Under the pieces are notes generated by a model. The model ran no database searches. It worked only from the letters and a program-made list of their open reading frames with translations, and was not told the DNA's origin. Of a stretch of 64,000 bases of DNA, positions 24,013 to 35,599 are shown piece by piece; position 1 is the first letter of the stretch; each line of letters starts with the position of its first letter. The translations under genes were made by a program, and so were the position numbers. The DNA is from Pegea sp. RAD2-039 (Eukaryota > Chordata > Thaliacea > Salpida > Salpidae): the NCBI GenBank assembly GCA_034620365.1, contig JAQGEQ010000010.1, positions 186,001-250,000 of the forward strand. Reading direction: 5' to 3'.

Positions 24013-25300
24013 ACTACTTGTTGAGCATTTGAAAATTTCAGTTAAAGCAAACACAAGGTTTTTTCATTATAACATTTTGTATAAATATATATTTTTATAC
24101 ATAATTCTATTGATATTTATAAGCGCAGTAAACGCATATTAAATCATGTAAACTTTAAAAAGTTCATTTTATTTAATTAATTTGTATAAATGAAATAACA
24201 AAATGCTGTTGCAAGCAGTACAACAACTTAGTTACAACAATAAATAGTTTTAATCTAAATACCTAACACTTACTGTTTAGATAATCTTGAATAGCTAATT
24301 TGTAAGCCTGTTTAATTAAATTTTAAAAAAATGTATTGATTCAAGATAAACTGATAAAAAGATAAGCAGTATGTTTCATCTTTTATCTGTCTTATTACTT
24401 AAGATCTAAGCTTAATCTTTTATCTTGGCTTTTTCTCAAAATTCTTTCTTATATTGTTACTTAGTCAAACAAATTATGAAAAAGATGAAGTTAACTCACT
24501 AAAGTTTCTTTAAAACATATCTGCTGATATCTGAAAAAATGTCATAAGGTAATCTAAGTGTTGACCTAAAAGTGCGAGCATATGTTTTTTATTGCCTTAG
24601 AATACAAATAAAAACATCTAACGAAAAATGTTAAAAATTTAATTCGATAGAATTAAAAAACTGACTTAAGAAATTACTATTATAAATGATAATCAAAATT
24701 CAGCTGATAATCTTATAAATGTAAGACTTAATTTTAATCATCAACTTCTTAATAATTATTGTTATACATTTATTATAATGAAAAAGAAAAATAGATTTAA
24801 TAAAATTCAAAATTTTGCGAACTGATGGAGATATATTGTTAATCTCTTTAATTAATGCTTAGTAGAAAATAAAGATTGACTTTGGAAATACCTGACATAA
24901 AGTTGAAGGTAACGACGAGCCATTAAACATGGCTCGAAAGAAACAAAAAAAACAGTTTTTTACAAAAATCAAAAATACAAACTTACCAATTATTCCAATG
25001 ATTAAATAAGACTTCATAAATGAAGTAAGATTGATTTCATTGAAATGTTAGTAAAACTTACCTCATACGACAAACCTGAAATTTAGTTCAACAAACTAAT
25101 TCATAAAATTTCATTTTTATTTCGCCATTTTCTCAAATATTCTAAAAGCTTTTTTTTTATGATTCATTTTGTAAAGATTTTTAATCTGCAGATTATTTTT
25201 CGAATTTTTTTTTAGTTGTAATATCTTTTCTACTAAAGGTTTTGAGATGTAAAGTTTCATCAGGGTCGAACATCAATATTTCAAGTTTAAATTACCGAAA
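24013..25300. other. CRYL1 downstream flank; nothing recognised
   Basis: This is A+T-rich sequence between the left inverted-repeat arm and the CRYL1 3' end. No open frame, RNA gene or repeat is recognised. Confidence 0.4.
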
Positions 25301-25303
25301 AAC

Positions 25304-25309
25304 TTTATT
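25304..25309 (-). terminator. Poly(A) signal of CRYL1
   Basis: This is AATAAA on the minus strand (TTTATT on the plus strand), about 120 bases after the CRYL1 stop codon. It is assigned by sequence only. Confidence 0.5.
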
Positions 25310-25430
25310 GTGAATATATAGAAGAAAGATTACATGAATAAAATCGAATTTGAAAAATGATTAAAGTTTTATAATTCTATTAACAAAAACGCTAATCACC
25401 CCACAAGGCATCAATGATTGTAAAAGTAAA

Positions 25431-27807
25431 TTATTCATTTTTATCAAGTTGCTTCTTTAGCTTAGCAAGTCCAATTAATCTTTCATCTCTCCATCGGCGC
25501 CTGTCACCTAATCCTTCTGGTGTTGGTGGAATACGATCAGATAGTTCCTACAAGAATATTCTAAGTAAAAAAAGAACTAAATAACATTGACTACCTTGTC
25601 AACTACACTCAAGGTAGGTTCTTCATATGTTGGAACAGGATCAAAACTACTTGAGACACGTCGGATTGATGAAGAGTAACGTTCCATATAGTTACGTGTC
25701 CCTAAAAACAACTAACTGAAACAAGTTAGAATATGTTTGGTGATTACCTTCAGCATTCAGATGAATGGTTTCAAATGGTCCCATAAAAGCATATCTCATT
25801 CCAAGACCAGAAGTAAAAATCTTGTCTACATCTTCTGGACTCATTATCCCATTCTTTTAAAAATTAAATTATTAAAGATTATGAAAACAAATATTGATGA
25901 GCAACCTGCACAAGGTTCCATGCTTCGTTTATGATTGCATACTGGATGCGGTTTAATCCAAAGCCATCAATCTCACGCTTGATAGTTACTGGTGTCTGAC
26001 CAATCGAAGACATCAAGTCTCGTGTTCTCTGAACTATTTCTTGCGCTGTATTTGGATGAGGAACAATCTCTGTGAGCGGGCAGTAATACGGAGGATTACA
26101 CTGGAATTTATTAGTCTTGATTAGTTAATTAAATCATTTATTTAACAAACTAAAAATCTCTTAAAGCAAAAACAACACAAAATGAGTCTCAAGTACCACA
26201 TTTCAGCATGATTGATGTAAAAACATCGAAACACATCAAATACGTAACAAAGTTATGAAATATAAAAAATACAAATAAAGAAAACGTTGGTCTCATATAT
26301 CACTAATCCACAAAATTAGTATGATTATATTTTTTTCAACTTTATTTTAAGAGGTGATAAAGTTTGCTGAAGTCAGGAAGAAGATGTTGGTTAATATTAA
26401 TCTATTGAGAGTTATAAAAGGTTTTAATTAGTGATTTTGAACCACGAATATATCTATCTATAAGCAGCATTTGTAGTTTCCATAATAGCTTCAGAAAACC
26501 ACAATCGATTTCTTTCTTTTAAAGTTTTTTAAATGTTTATTTACAAAACCTTCAACATATCTAAATTAGTTAATAATTAAACAGTCAAAAAACACGACAA
26601 AACATAAAGTTAAAATTAAAATGACTAAAATTTCTTTCCTCAAAACTTTTTATAAATGTTTTTAAGATTGTTACTTACTGGATGAGCAATAATACAATTT
26701 TGTATACGAGATAAACCAGCAAATATCTTAGAAGGCATAAGATTAGAAGTTGAACTGCATATAACTGTGGAATCTAATGTACAGGCTTCACATATTTTCC
26801 CCAATACAGAGTTCTTAAGTTTCACATCCTCTGGGACACACTCCTATAAAAGATGAATGGAAGATATCTATTGAAGATAAAATCATTCAAGCTACTTTTA
26901 AAAGCAAACCTGAACATGAACTGAATCAGCAACTGTCTCATTAAGATCAGTAGAAACTGAAATTAGGGCAAACTGTTCTTCACTTCCCAGATTACCTCTT
27001 AGCAGCTTCTGATTTTGAAGATCATCTAATTGTTGCCTGTAATGATCATCAGTAAAATAATCATTTTGAGCATAAACTAAAACCAATCTATTAGAACATC
27101 ATTTTAAAAATAGTGCTTATTATATGACTTAAATAAAAAGTTTATGTTTATCTAATGATGAAAACTAAAGTTTGTCTATTAAGAACAAAGTACTATTTAC
27201 TTGATGTTGACTTTTGCCTTTTCCAATTGTGATTCAAGTAAATCATACATCATAACTTTATAACCAGCTGCAGCAAAGAGCATTGCCCAACTCTGACCAA
27301 TTAAACCGCTGCAAGTTAATCAAAAAAGTCTTAAATTGATTTTTAAAAGTTTTATGATTAATTTAAATGATGAAAACAATAAAATTAATAAAATACAATA
27401 AAAAAAAAAATACTAAATGGAAGTTTAAGCTTATAAATTTTAGGTATCTTAAATTATATAAAAGTTAAAGTTTCTTAAAAAGATAGAAAGTTTAAAAATA
27501 CAAATTAAAGTTACTTTAAAATATAACTTCAACATTAAAAAATTTATCTAAAATCTATCAAATAGAGATTTTGATGGTGCCTGAAAACAATGCTTTTCTA
27601 TACAACTTGAATTTAAAATAAAAAGAGATTAATATTTATAAGAAGAGTAAAATGACTTTTAACAATTTTAGATTATTATTTTTTTCAGCTATGGGTCATA
27701 ATCAATTGTCATCTAAAAACTAATAAATTATTATTCATATATTCCAGAAAAAGATGAAATCAAATGCATAAATACCTTCCAACAATTCCAACTTTTTTCT
27801 CTGTCAT
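25431..27807 (-). CDS. CRYL1: Lambda-crystallin homologue / L-gulonate 3-dehydrogenase, 8 exons
   Basis: This is a cytosolic NAD-dependent 3-hydroxyacyl-CoA-dehydrogenase-fold enzyme; vertebrate CRYL1 oxidises L-gulonate to 3-dehydro-L-gulonate in the uronate pathway. Exons: 27807-27776, 27308-27201, 27036-26910, 26843-26679, 26100-25906, 25853-25748, 25701-25595, 25547-25431; 318 residues against 319 in human. Seen: Rossmann loop [15 protein letters not shown] (GxGxxG at residues 10-15), [10 protein letters not shown] (90-99), [10 protein letters not shown], catalytic-type His143 in IIAHP, EIVPH (Glu155), [38 protein letters not shown] and a final [16 protein letters not shown] block. One oddity: the residue after HP is Cys where relatives usually have Val or Phe (HPVNPP or HPFNPP). 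It falls exactly on the exon 4/5 junction. An acceptor-like AG lies 16-17 bases before the ATG (27824-27823). Confidence 0.96.
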
Positions 27808-27829
27808 AATTTCAGTTTTGAACTAAATT

Positions 27830-29261
27830 GACAAATTATAGAATAAACTTAATAAAGTTTTTTGTAGAACACAAAATTTCAAAACAAACACAATTTCCAA
27901 AAGGCTCGATATTCAAATATATTAATAAAAAATGAAGTAAAAAAACACCGTTTTGTTTGTAGTTTTTTTTCTCTTTTAATGTAATTCATATCTTACACAT
28001 TATATAATTGCTTATATACTTAAAAGCTGTAATTAAAAGAGAACAGTCTAATTTTGTTTTTTACAATATGTGATAAAAATGATTTGGTCTCTAAATGATA
28101 AATAGAAGCTTTAAAAACAAACTATTGACCTGCTGAAGCAGAAACTACTAAGAGGTAATTCATGAAGTTAAATAAAGTTTCCTTAAATTTCAGTTTATAA
28201 TGATCTCGAAGATACAACTACTGATATATGAAGAACCATTTTTGCTATAATCTGCTTACACTGATTAAATATCTGCATTTGAACCTATAACCATAAATTA
28301 GGTTATTAATTTTTATGAGATTAAAAACTTGAACGGCTTGAAAAACTTTATCTTTATCAATATTTTTTCTTCGAATTTTATAGAAATATGTCCTTAAAAA
28401 GTTGAAACCTAAGAACTAATTACTTGGGAAATATGTGATACCTGTATATTAGGTTCCACAATTATATACAGTTCAACTTCTAAGCTTATGTTTTTAAAGG
28501 TATTTGCTGGTTTCATTATGAGTACAAAATTTTATTATTGCCTATCCAGTAATATGTAAAATTGAAAAAAAGCCTTTGTAAAGTCTTGATGAAAGAAAAT
28601 GTAATTATCTTAATTACGTTACCTTTAATTTGGGCCTTGTTTTTTTCAAAAGATTAATTATTTACTAATTTTGGATGTATGTGAGGTTTGAAAACAAACA
28701 TTTGAAAAACTTTAATGGTAAAAAACAGATTTTAATTCTTTGGTGAGTTTTATTACATCCTGTAATCAAAATAACTCCCTAATAGGACTTTACATTGTAT
28801 ATCAATCAAACGGCAACTAAGACGGAACAACACTGCTCTAAACTTCACACAAAGATCTTATAAAACAGGTAATTGTCTTCTGTTGTACCATACAAATCCA
28901 TAATTACAACGTTTTTAAATGTAAGGAACAAAAGTAGTAAGAACTTTTTATTTAATTAAAACCAATCACTGATTTTTACAGAATTAAGCTTTTCAATTTC
29001 TGCCTTTTCGCCCATTTCTTTTTATTTTTCGAATAAGTTTGGTCTTTTATAAAAATATCTTATACATTTAAGAAGATGCTTAATTTGTCATAAATTTCAA
29101 ACAATGTCCTTACATTGAGAATTTGTTTATAATGTGTTACATAAATACTATTGTAACAAAAAACCTAAAGCTTATAAAAAAAATAAATATAAAAAGACGA
29201 CAATAAAGTTGCTTTTAAAGTTCCTAAGTTAAATACAGTTTTGAAAGTACTCGATAAGTTT
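27830..29261. other. Upstream of CRYL1; no gene seen
   Basis: A+T-rich sequence that should hold the CRYL1 promoter. I see no core promoter motif or coding signal that I could defend. Confidence 0.4.
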
Positions 29262-29766
29262 TATTCATTTATTACAATAAATGCGAAGGAGGGTACCTGA
29301 AGAGAGCACCTCTCACTAACACACATTCGCACAAATAACATCTATTTAGTCAAAAATATAGAAAGCAAAATATGTAACACATGGTAATAACAGTGAAAAA
29401 TTACATAGAATGTTAATAATATAAAGGAAAAATCACAGTTTAGAAATGGCAATGTTGGCAATATTATAACGGTTCAACTTTTTTTTGAATAACGCGAGCG
29501 ACTCCGACATGACATTGTCTGATGGCAGCTGGTTCCATGTACTAATTGGGTGGTATGAGAAAAAATTCGCTCTGACCAATGTACCAGGTGATATGGGCTT
29601 ATTAAGACGTAATAAATGTCGTCTGAGCTGATATAACTTGAGGGAAGGACTAATGGAAAAGAAATCATCAAACTGAAGGTCAATTAAATTTTGGATAATT
29701 TTAAAAATAAGAATTAAGTCGTATTTAATCTGTCAAATTTCCAAAGTATCTAAATTGAAGAAGCTG
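29262..29766 (-). mobile_element. LINE 3' portion, copy D
   Basis: This minus-oriented 5'-truncated LINE copy has its tail at 29262-29280 and the 3' hairpin segment at about 29290-29310 (partly mutated, GGTAC for GGTGC). Its RT C-terminus is still open: RRHLLRLNKPISPGTLV, then ANFFSYHPISTWNQLPSDN, then MSESLALFKKKLNRYNI and a stop after IAISKL. It ends at 29766, where homology to copy B stops. The 69-codon open frame here (29474-29683) is in another frame and is a shadow. Confidence 0.8.
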
Positions 29767-29769
29767 ATT

Positions 29770-32090
29770 ACCTGTGCCTTACTAAATATTAAGTCGCTCG
29801 TCACTCAGTAGGTATAAACTTTAAATTTTTTCTTTTAAGTTATGACCCTAAGAGACTGAATAAGGACTCCTTTGATTAAAAACAAACGTTTCTTAGTTTA
29901 TTCTAAGTAATTGAAAAAAGCACCCAGCATAACATCCACGTTGGTTATAGAAACTAATTACTATTAATAGAAAAAATATCAAACATTACATCATTTTTAT
30001 GACTTTTTTTTGCGAACAGAACAAACACAGTTGCATCAAAATTGATTTTTTCTTGCGTGTTTTCTAGTAGTTGATTCTGTTGATTCTTGTAAGCGGGAGA
30101 ATTTTATGCGAGATGAAGTCTTCTATATTTATTGCTGCTGACTGATCATTTCTAATTAAGAAATTACTTTTATTTTATGATTTATGAAGGATTCAAAGCA
30201 GTAATACTGATATTAAAAATTACTGTTTTTATTTTGCAAGGTAGCAAACTTCTAAACAATCTTGAATAAAAAATAGAAAGCGTTGAATATAAACTCAAAA
30301 TCCCTAATGTAGCTCACCAAGTAATCCTGTAATCTTTAATGTGAACTACTTTTTTGTTGAAGTATTTTTGGGATTATTGTCGACTTTTTGAAGCTACTTT
30401 ATAAAATAGGAATAATTGACCAATTTGGTTGTACTCCCAATTCTCTTTTCAAATTTTAATAGTTTTTGTTTAAATTTGTTTTATTTAAATAAGTTAAAGT
30501 TTTATTAAGTAAGCAAGATTTAAAACAGACGAATAATTTTTGGAAATACAAACAATTTTTGTGAACAAAAACATGACTATCTCTTGTGGTATGAGTTTTG
30601 TAGGGAATATTTCAACATCTTTACCGCGAACTATTCTTAGAATCAAAAAGATTAAAACAGTTTGGTGGTATTTTCTCATTCAACGCTTATTGTGAGAAAA
30701 GTCTTAAATTTAATTTAAAGAATTTACAACCGTAGAAGCAGGCAAGTCCTACCCACTTTCGAAAATTAAAAGTAAATACTGTCTATAACTGATTTTTTTT
30801 TGTATTTAGACTTTTTAAATGTATTTTTTTCATTGAACCATAAACTGAAAGAAACATGCTTTTAAACTTTTTGATTTCTGATTTCTTTTATCTTTAATAA
30901 TTTGAAAATGAAATAGAACTAATTTTCTCAATTCTTTTCAAAAATTTAATTTTAAATTACTCTTATCATTTATTCAACCCTATCCGTATCACCTGACTTG
31001 AAGTTTAGTTAGCCACAAAGGAACATTTGTTTTTAGATTTAGATTTTGAAAAAAAAACTAATGGTACATAAAAATGCTAAATCATGATGAAAAATAGTTT
31101 TTTCAGTCAAGTTTATTTATAATTTATTTAGGATCAACTCAATTACGGTGGAAAGAAACATAACAGATTGAAATTACAAATGAAATACTTTATTTACTCG
31201 CCTTAGAAATTCTAAAGAAGATTGATCTTTCATTTGGTTACATTCCTATTTTATCCAATGTTTACTGTAATGCTATTTTTTAAGACTGCAATAATACTTA
31301 AACCTGAAAAGCCTTAAGCAAATATCAGCTTAAATAACAAATGATCTTTCAATGGTTTCATAAAAGATCTATAACAAATAAAAAAAAGGTCACTGTTGGT
31401 AAGCCTACACTTAATTTTCAAAAAGTCTGACTTAAAATTAAATTTTTATTTAATACTTACAAGAAATAAATAAAAGTATTGTTCCTTTTCAAAATCAGTT
31501 TTGGCTGAAATTTTACAATTATTTGACACAATGACTGCACTAATAAAAATAAATAAAATCATTTAAGTCGATGTTTTTTGAAGTTTGTAGTTCTGTTATT
31601 TCAAAATCAAATTAGCTCACCATCAAGCCTATACAGTTTTTTAGGTTAAAATCTGATTCAAACGTAAAATATTTTAGAAATATTTTGAATTATATCTACT
31701 TGAATTAAATAATATACAGCTATTAATCTATAAAGCCAAATTAGTAAACCCATTTAAAAACGTTTTTCAAATGACTTCACGATTATTTGAAATTAATTCA
31801 CATTTTTATGACTACTTTTAAATTGAGTTCATGTAGACATAATGAGTTTTATTTGTGATTAACTGATCTACTATTTGATAGCTTCTTTTGACATGATAGT
31901 CTGCTTTTGAAACATAATTAATATTTTAGACAATCTTCATAATCGATTCTTGGTACAAAATACCATCAGCAAAGATAAGATCATATAATACTAAGTTTAT
32001 ATAAATTAGAAATATTTTTTGGTTTATTTAGGTAACATTAAAGTTGACACACAAAGCTTTCATTTGCCTGATGATTTCCAATGAAATTTC
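29770..32090. other. Intergenic A+T-rich sequence
   Basis: No gene, RNA or repeat recognised between LINE copy D and the right inverted-repeat arm. The open frame at 30494-30679 (-) shows no family features. Confidence 0.4.
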
Positions 32091-32091
32091 G

Positions 32092-33095
32092 AACTATTCA
32101 ATCTTTTTATTGACAAAAGAATCATATTTGTTACCAAAGCTTTCAAAATAAAGTTTAATTAAGAATTAGAATAATCTATTAAATTCCAATGCTTCAAAAA
32201 CACTTTATCTATTAATTAGTTAAGATAATTCAGTAATTTTATCAAATTCAGTTTACTGATAATTTTGTTTGTTTTTGTCAAACTATTTATTTTGAAATGA
32301 AAAAGAAATTTATAGATAGCTAGAGGTTTCAACTGCTTGTCTACTTACATTTAGGTTAACTCTACTGAAGTCTGTTAAAATAGTAAAAGTTTATATCTCA
32401 ACGATTTTTGTTTAATAATCAAAAAACTACATAAGTATGATAAATCCTACAATTTCTCAAAATGGTTGTAAAACCTAAACAATTTATCAAATGAATGATG
32501 AATAAGCATTTCAAAATCATTTAGGTTTTTCTAAGTAAAAGTTGTTTTTAAAATATCGGCTTATGATTGAATCTACAATAAGTTAGGAATTACCTTTTTT
32601 GATTCACAATTTTCTGATGAGAAAAAAGTTTTGTTTCAAAACATTACCATGTAAATATTTTTTAGTACAAAAAGCTTTCAGTACTAAACAAGTTTTACAG
32701 TGATTAATCAAAAGTCAATCATTAAGACTCATATAATCTTTAGAAACTTACATGAAACTTCATATAAACAAACCTAAAGGAAACACAAAGAATTGTAATG
32801 TCTTAAAAACTATTAAGCCCTTTTGTTTTAGTTAATTAAACTTAAAACTTCAAGCACTTTGTTTCTAATCATAATATTTGCTGTTTACTTGAATATCAAA
32901 AGATTATTTGTTTAATAAACATCAAACTTCAACAACAAAGCAAGTTTTAAGTGATTTTAGTCTTTAACCTAAAGAACGTTTGAGTGGTCCTGTTAAGGCA
33001 TTTGAATTTAAATCCTACAAATTTTAAATTAAGTTTTATACCATTTTTCTGTTAAAAAAAGTAGATTTTTTTGTATTTTGATAAATACTTGTGTT
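32092..33095 (-). repeat. Right arm of the ~1 kb inverted repeat pair
   Basis: This is the reverse complement of 23020-24012. Near 32290-32380 it reads AGGTTTCAACTGCTTGTCTA followed by CTTACATTTAGGTTAACTCT, the complement of the left arm at about 23720-23790. Identity decays at both ends, near ATTGAATAGTTCG on the inner side and ATTTATCAAAATAC on the outer side. It is non-coding. Confidence 0.85.
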
Positions 33096-35540
33096 TTAAG
33101 AAACACATTAAAAATAATGATGAAAATTTCAATCAATTGTTTGTTTTCTAAATTTGGAAGTTTTGGGGTTAGGAAACCTTGCTAGCATTTTAATTTCACA
33201 ATCTTTAATAAAAAATAAGTTGGTAATAAATTATGTTAATTTATTTTCAATTTTTATGCAAATAAAAGAGGTGTATTGTGAATAATAATAAATCAAAAAC
33301 TCTAAACAGAAAATTTTGCAGTAAATTTATAAATCATTGAAAGTAATGAATTGTCAACAAGAAAGTGAAAGTCTTATAAAGTTTGAGTAACTAACTCATT
33401 AGTTGGCATACATACGTTCAATCAACTTAAAACTGATTACTTTTATTTTATATAAATCGTCTTAATTTTAAAATTTTTATTTTTACTGTCAAGATTAGAA
33501 CTTTTTTCAGGGTACTTTTGGTGTAAAGTTTTTGTAAGTCGTTTGCTGTTTGTATAATAGTGTTGTTAAAAAACGTTATTATAAACTACAAGATAGCTGT
33601 GTTGAATGTAACCGCTATGGTATATGTTACCTAAAGTTTATAAAGTAATTCAGTAATTTGCAAAAAGAATCCATTAAAAGAAATAACTTTCCAAATAGTT
33701 TTTAATTATTTGAAATTTTTAGTTTCTTATTGCTTATAAATTAAATACTTGGTTTAATCTTTAAAGAGGTATTTGTAAAACAGTAGAAAGTCTATAACTG
33801 CTAAAAAGCATAAATCAAAAGAGTTAAGTAAGATTGATATATTTAAACAATTATGAAAGTTAGTTTGAGGTAAAAAATATTTTTCCATTTAAAGAAAAAT
33901 TGTTAGCTTATAAAGTAAATCCTTCAGACAATTTTAGAACCTTGAAATACTTGTTTACGCTACAATGAACAAACAACTTTAGATAAATCTGAAGTATTTG
34001 ACAAATAATTTTATGTAACTGTAAAATTGATAGCTGAATAACAATTTCATGATCAAAGGAAGAGAAATACCAGCTTCTTACTGTCAGTAATTGTTATAAT
34101 CTGAATAAAAAAGTTTTATGAGAACATTTTCTTTATCTATATTACAGGAAACAAATTTGTCAGAATTTAGATATGTTTGATAACTCGTTTGCTCCATATT
34201 TAGATAAAATGGATTAATTAAAAACAAGTTTCTTCATTTCATAAATCTATACATTAAACAAGTATTGCTGAAATATTTCAATTTTTACTGTATAATTTAT
34301 GTTTCTTCTGAAAAACCCATGATCTGAAGATAAATAAATGAGGAAATTGATACAATAAAACCTATAAAAATGTGCCTCGTTTAATCTTTTTGTTGCAATT
34401 TATCAAAGTCATGTAATAAATAACGTTCTAATCCCTTGAGTAAATATTAAAAGGAAATTTTATCAGCCTTAATAAATATAATAGTTGAATAATAAAGTAG
34501 AAAATAAAAAGTTTTTTTTCAATAGATACCTCTCCATCAATATTTGCTTAGTTTGCAAACTGTTTTTAACACAAGCACCTAGCTCTTATATTTAATCCTT
34601 TTTTTAAACTTTTATATCAAAGCTTAGATTATTGTAAATTAAAAGTAATACCACATTTCAGTCAAGTACTTGTAAATAATTCAGTTTTCTGTAAACTTTG
34701 AATAAGATTAAGAAATTTTAAGTAGCTTCAATCTGCCAAGATGTTGAGCTTGACCTTTTCTATAATCAATATTTTTCCAATAACGTTCTTATTGCAAACA
34801 TCTAAATTTCTTAAATCTACATATATACAACAAGAATTTTGCAATAATCTATTATTTTGTTTATTGTATTAACTCAAAACTTAGAAGAATTATTTTTTCA
34901 AATTAAAATCATCAGTTTTTTAAGATCAACCACAAACAGATGAAGTTTTTGTAGATAAAAACAAAAATCTACAGATTAAATTGAAATTTAGAGATTTATA
35001 AATTATGTTGAGATGAAATACTTTTTAGGAATTTAATCAACAGTTTCTCCTGTTGATATTTCAACACATCAAATATTGAGCAGTAAAATTTAACAACATT
35101 TTTTCTTGTTTCTATAAAAGTTTTGAACTTGTTGAAAAGTTTTATCTTAATGTTATATTTATTGAATCTACAGCAATAAATTTAGCATTTACAAAACAAA
35201 TAAAAACCTTTGTTAGTTTTTAAATCATAAGGTATGACTTTCACTTTGAAGTATTTTCAAACTTTTCAATTACTTATTACTTTTCATTTCTAGTATACTA
35301 ATAAACAGAATTTTTCTACAAATTAGTCTCTAGTGACATATTTCATCTGTATTGGACAGATTTGATTACCTTTCAAACTTCTACTAAGAAGCAAGCTTTG
35401 TTTCAAAACTAAATGTTTTTTATCGATTAAAAGTAAAAAAATCTTTTAATGAAGTACTAGATGCTGGTAATCAAATTTATTATCGATTGATATTTAGATA
35501 GACTAGCATTTCGTTCCAACGTAGATATTGTAGAAACTCA
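33096..35540. other. Intergenic A+T-rich sequence
   Basis: I see nothing with gene-like composition or a defined repeat in this stretch. Confidence 0.4.
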
Positions 35541-35547
35541 AGACGAA

Positions 35548-35589
35548 TGACGTCACTGCCAACCTTAGAATGTGTATAATGTGACGTCA
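35548..35589. promoter_or_regulatory. Paired CRE palindromes
   Basis: Two perfect TGACGTCA octamers (35548-35555 and 35582-35589) are separated by 26 bases. This is the consensus CREB/ATF palindrome. No gene start is visible next to them; RASGEF1, transcribed towards this region, ends 6.5 kb to the right. Enhancer function is inference. Confidence 0.4.
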
Positions 35590-35599
35590 TTAGTGGGTA

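Noticed and set aside
29474..29683. 69-codon minus-strand frame
   Set aside because: It is a frame-shifted shadow of the LINE reverse-transcriptase C-terminus; the correct frame ends SKL then stop.
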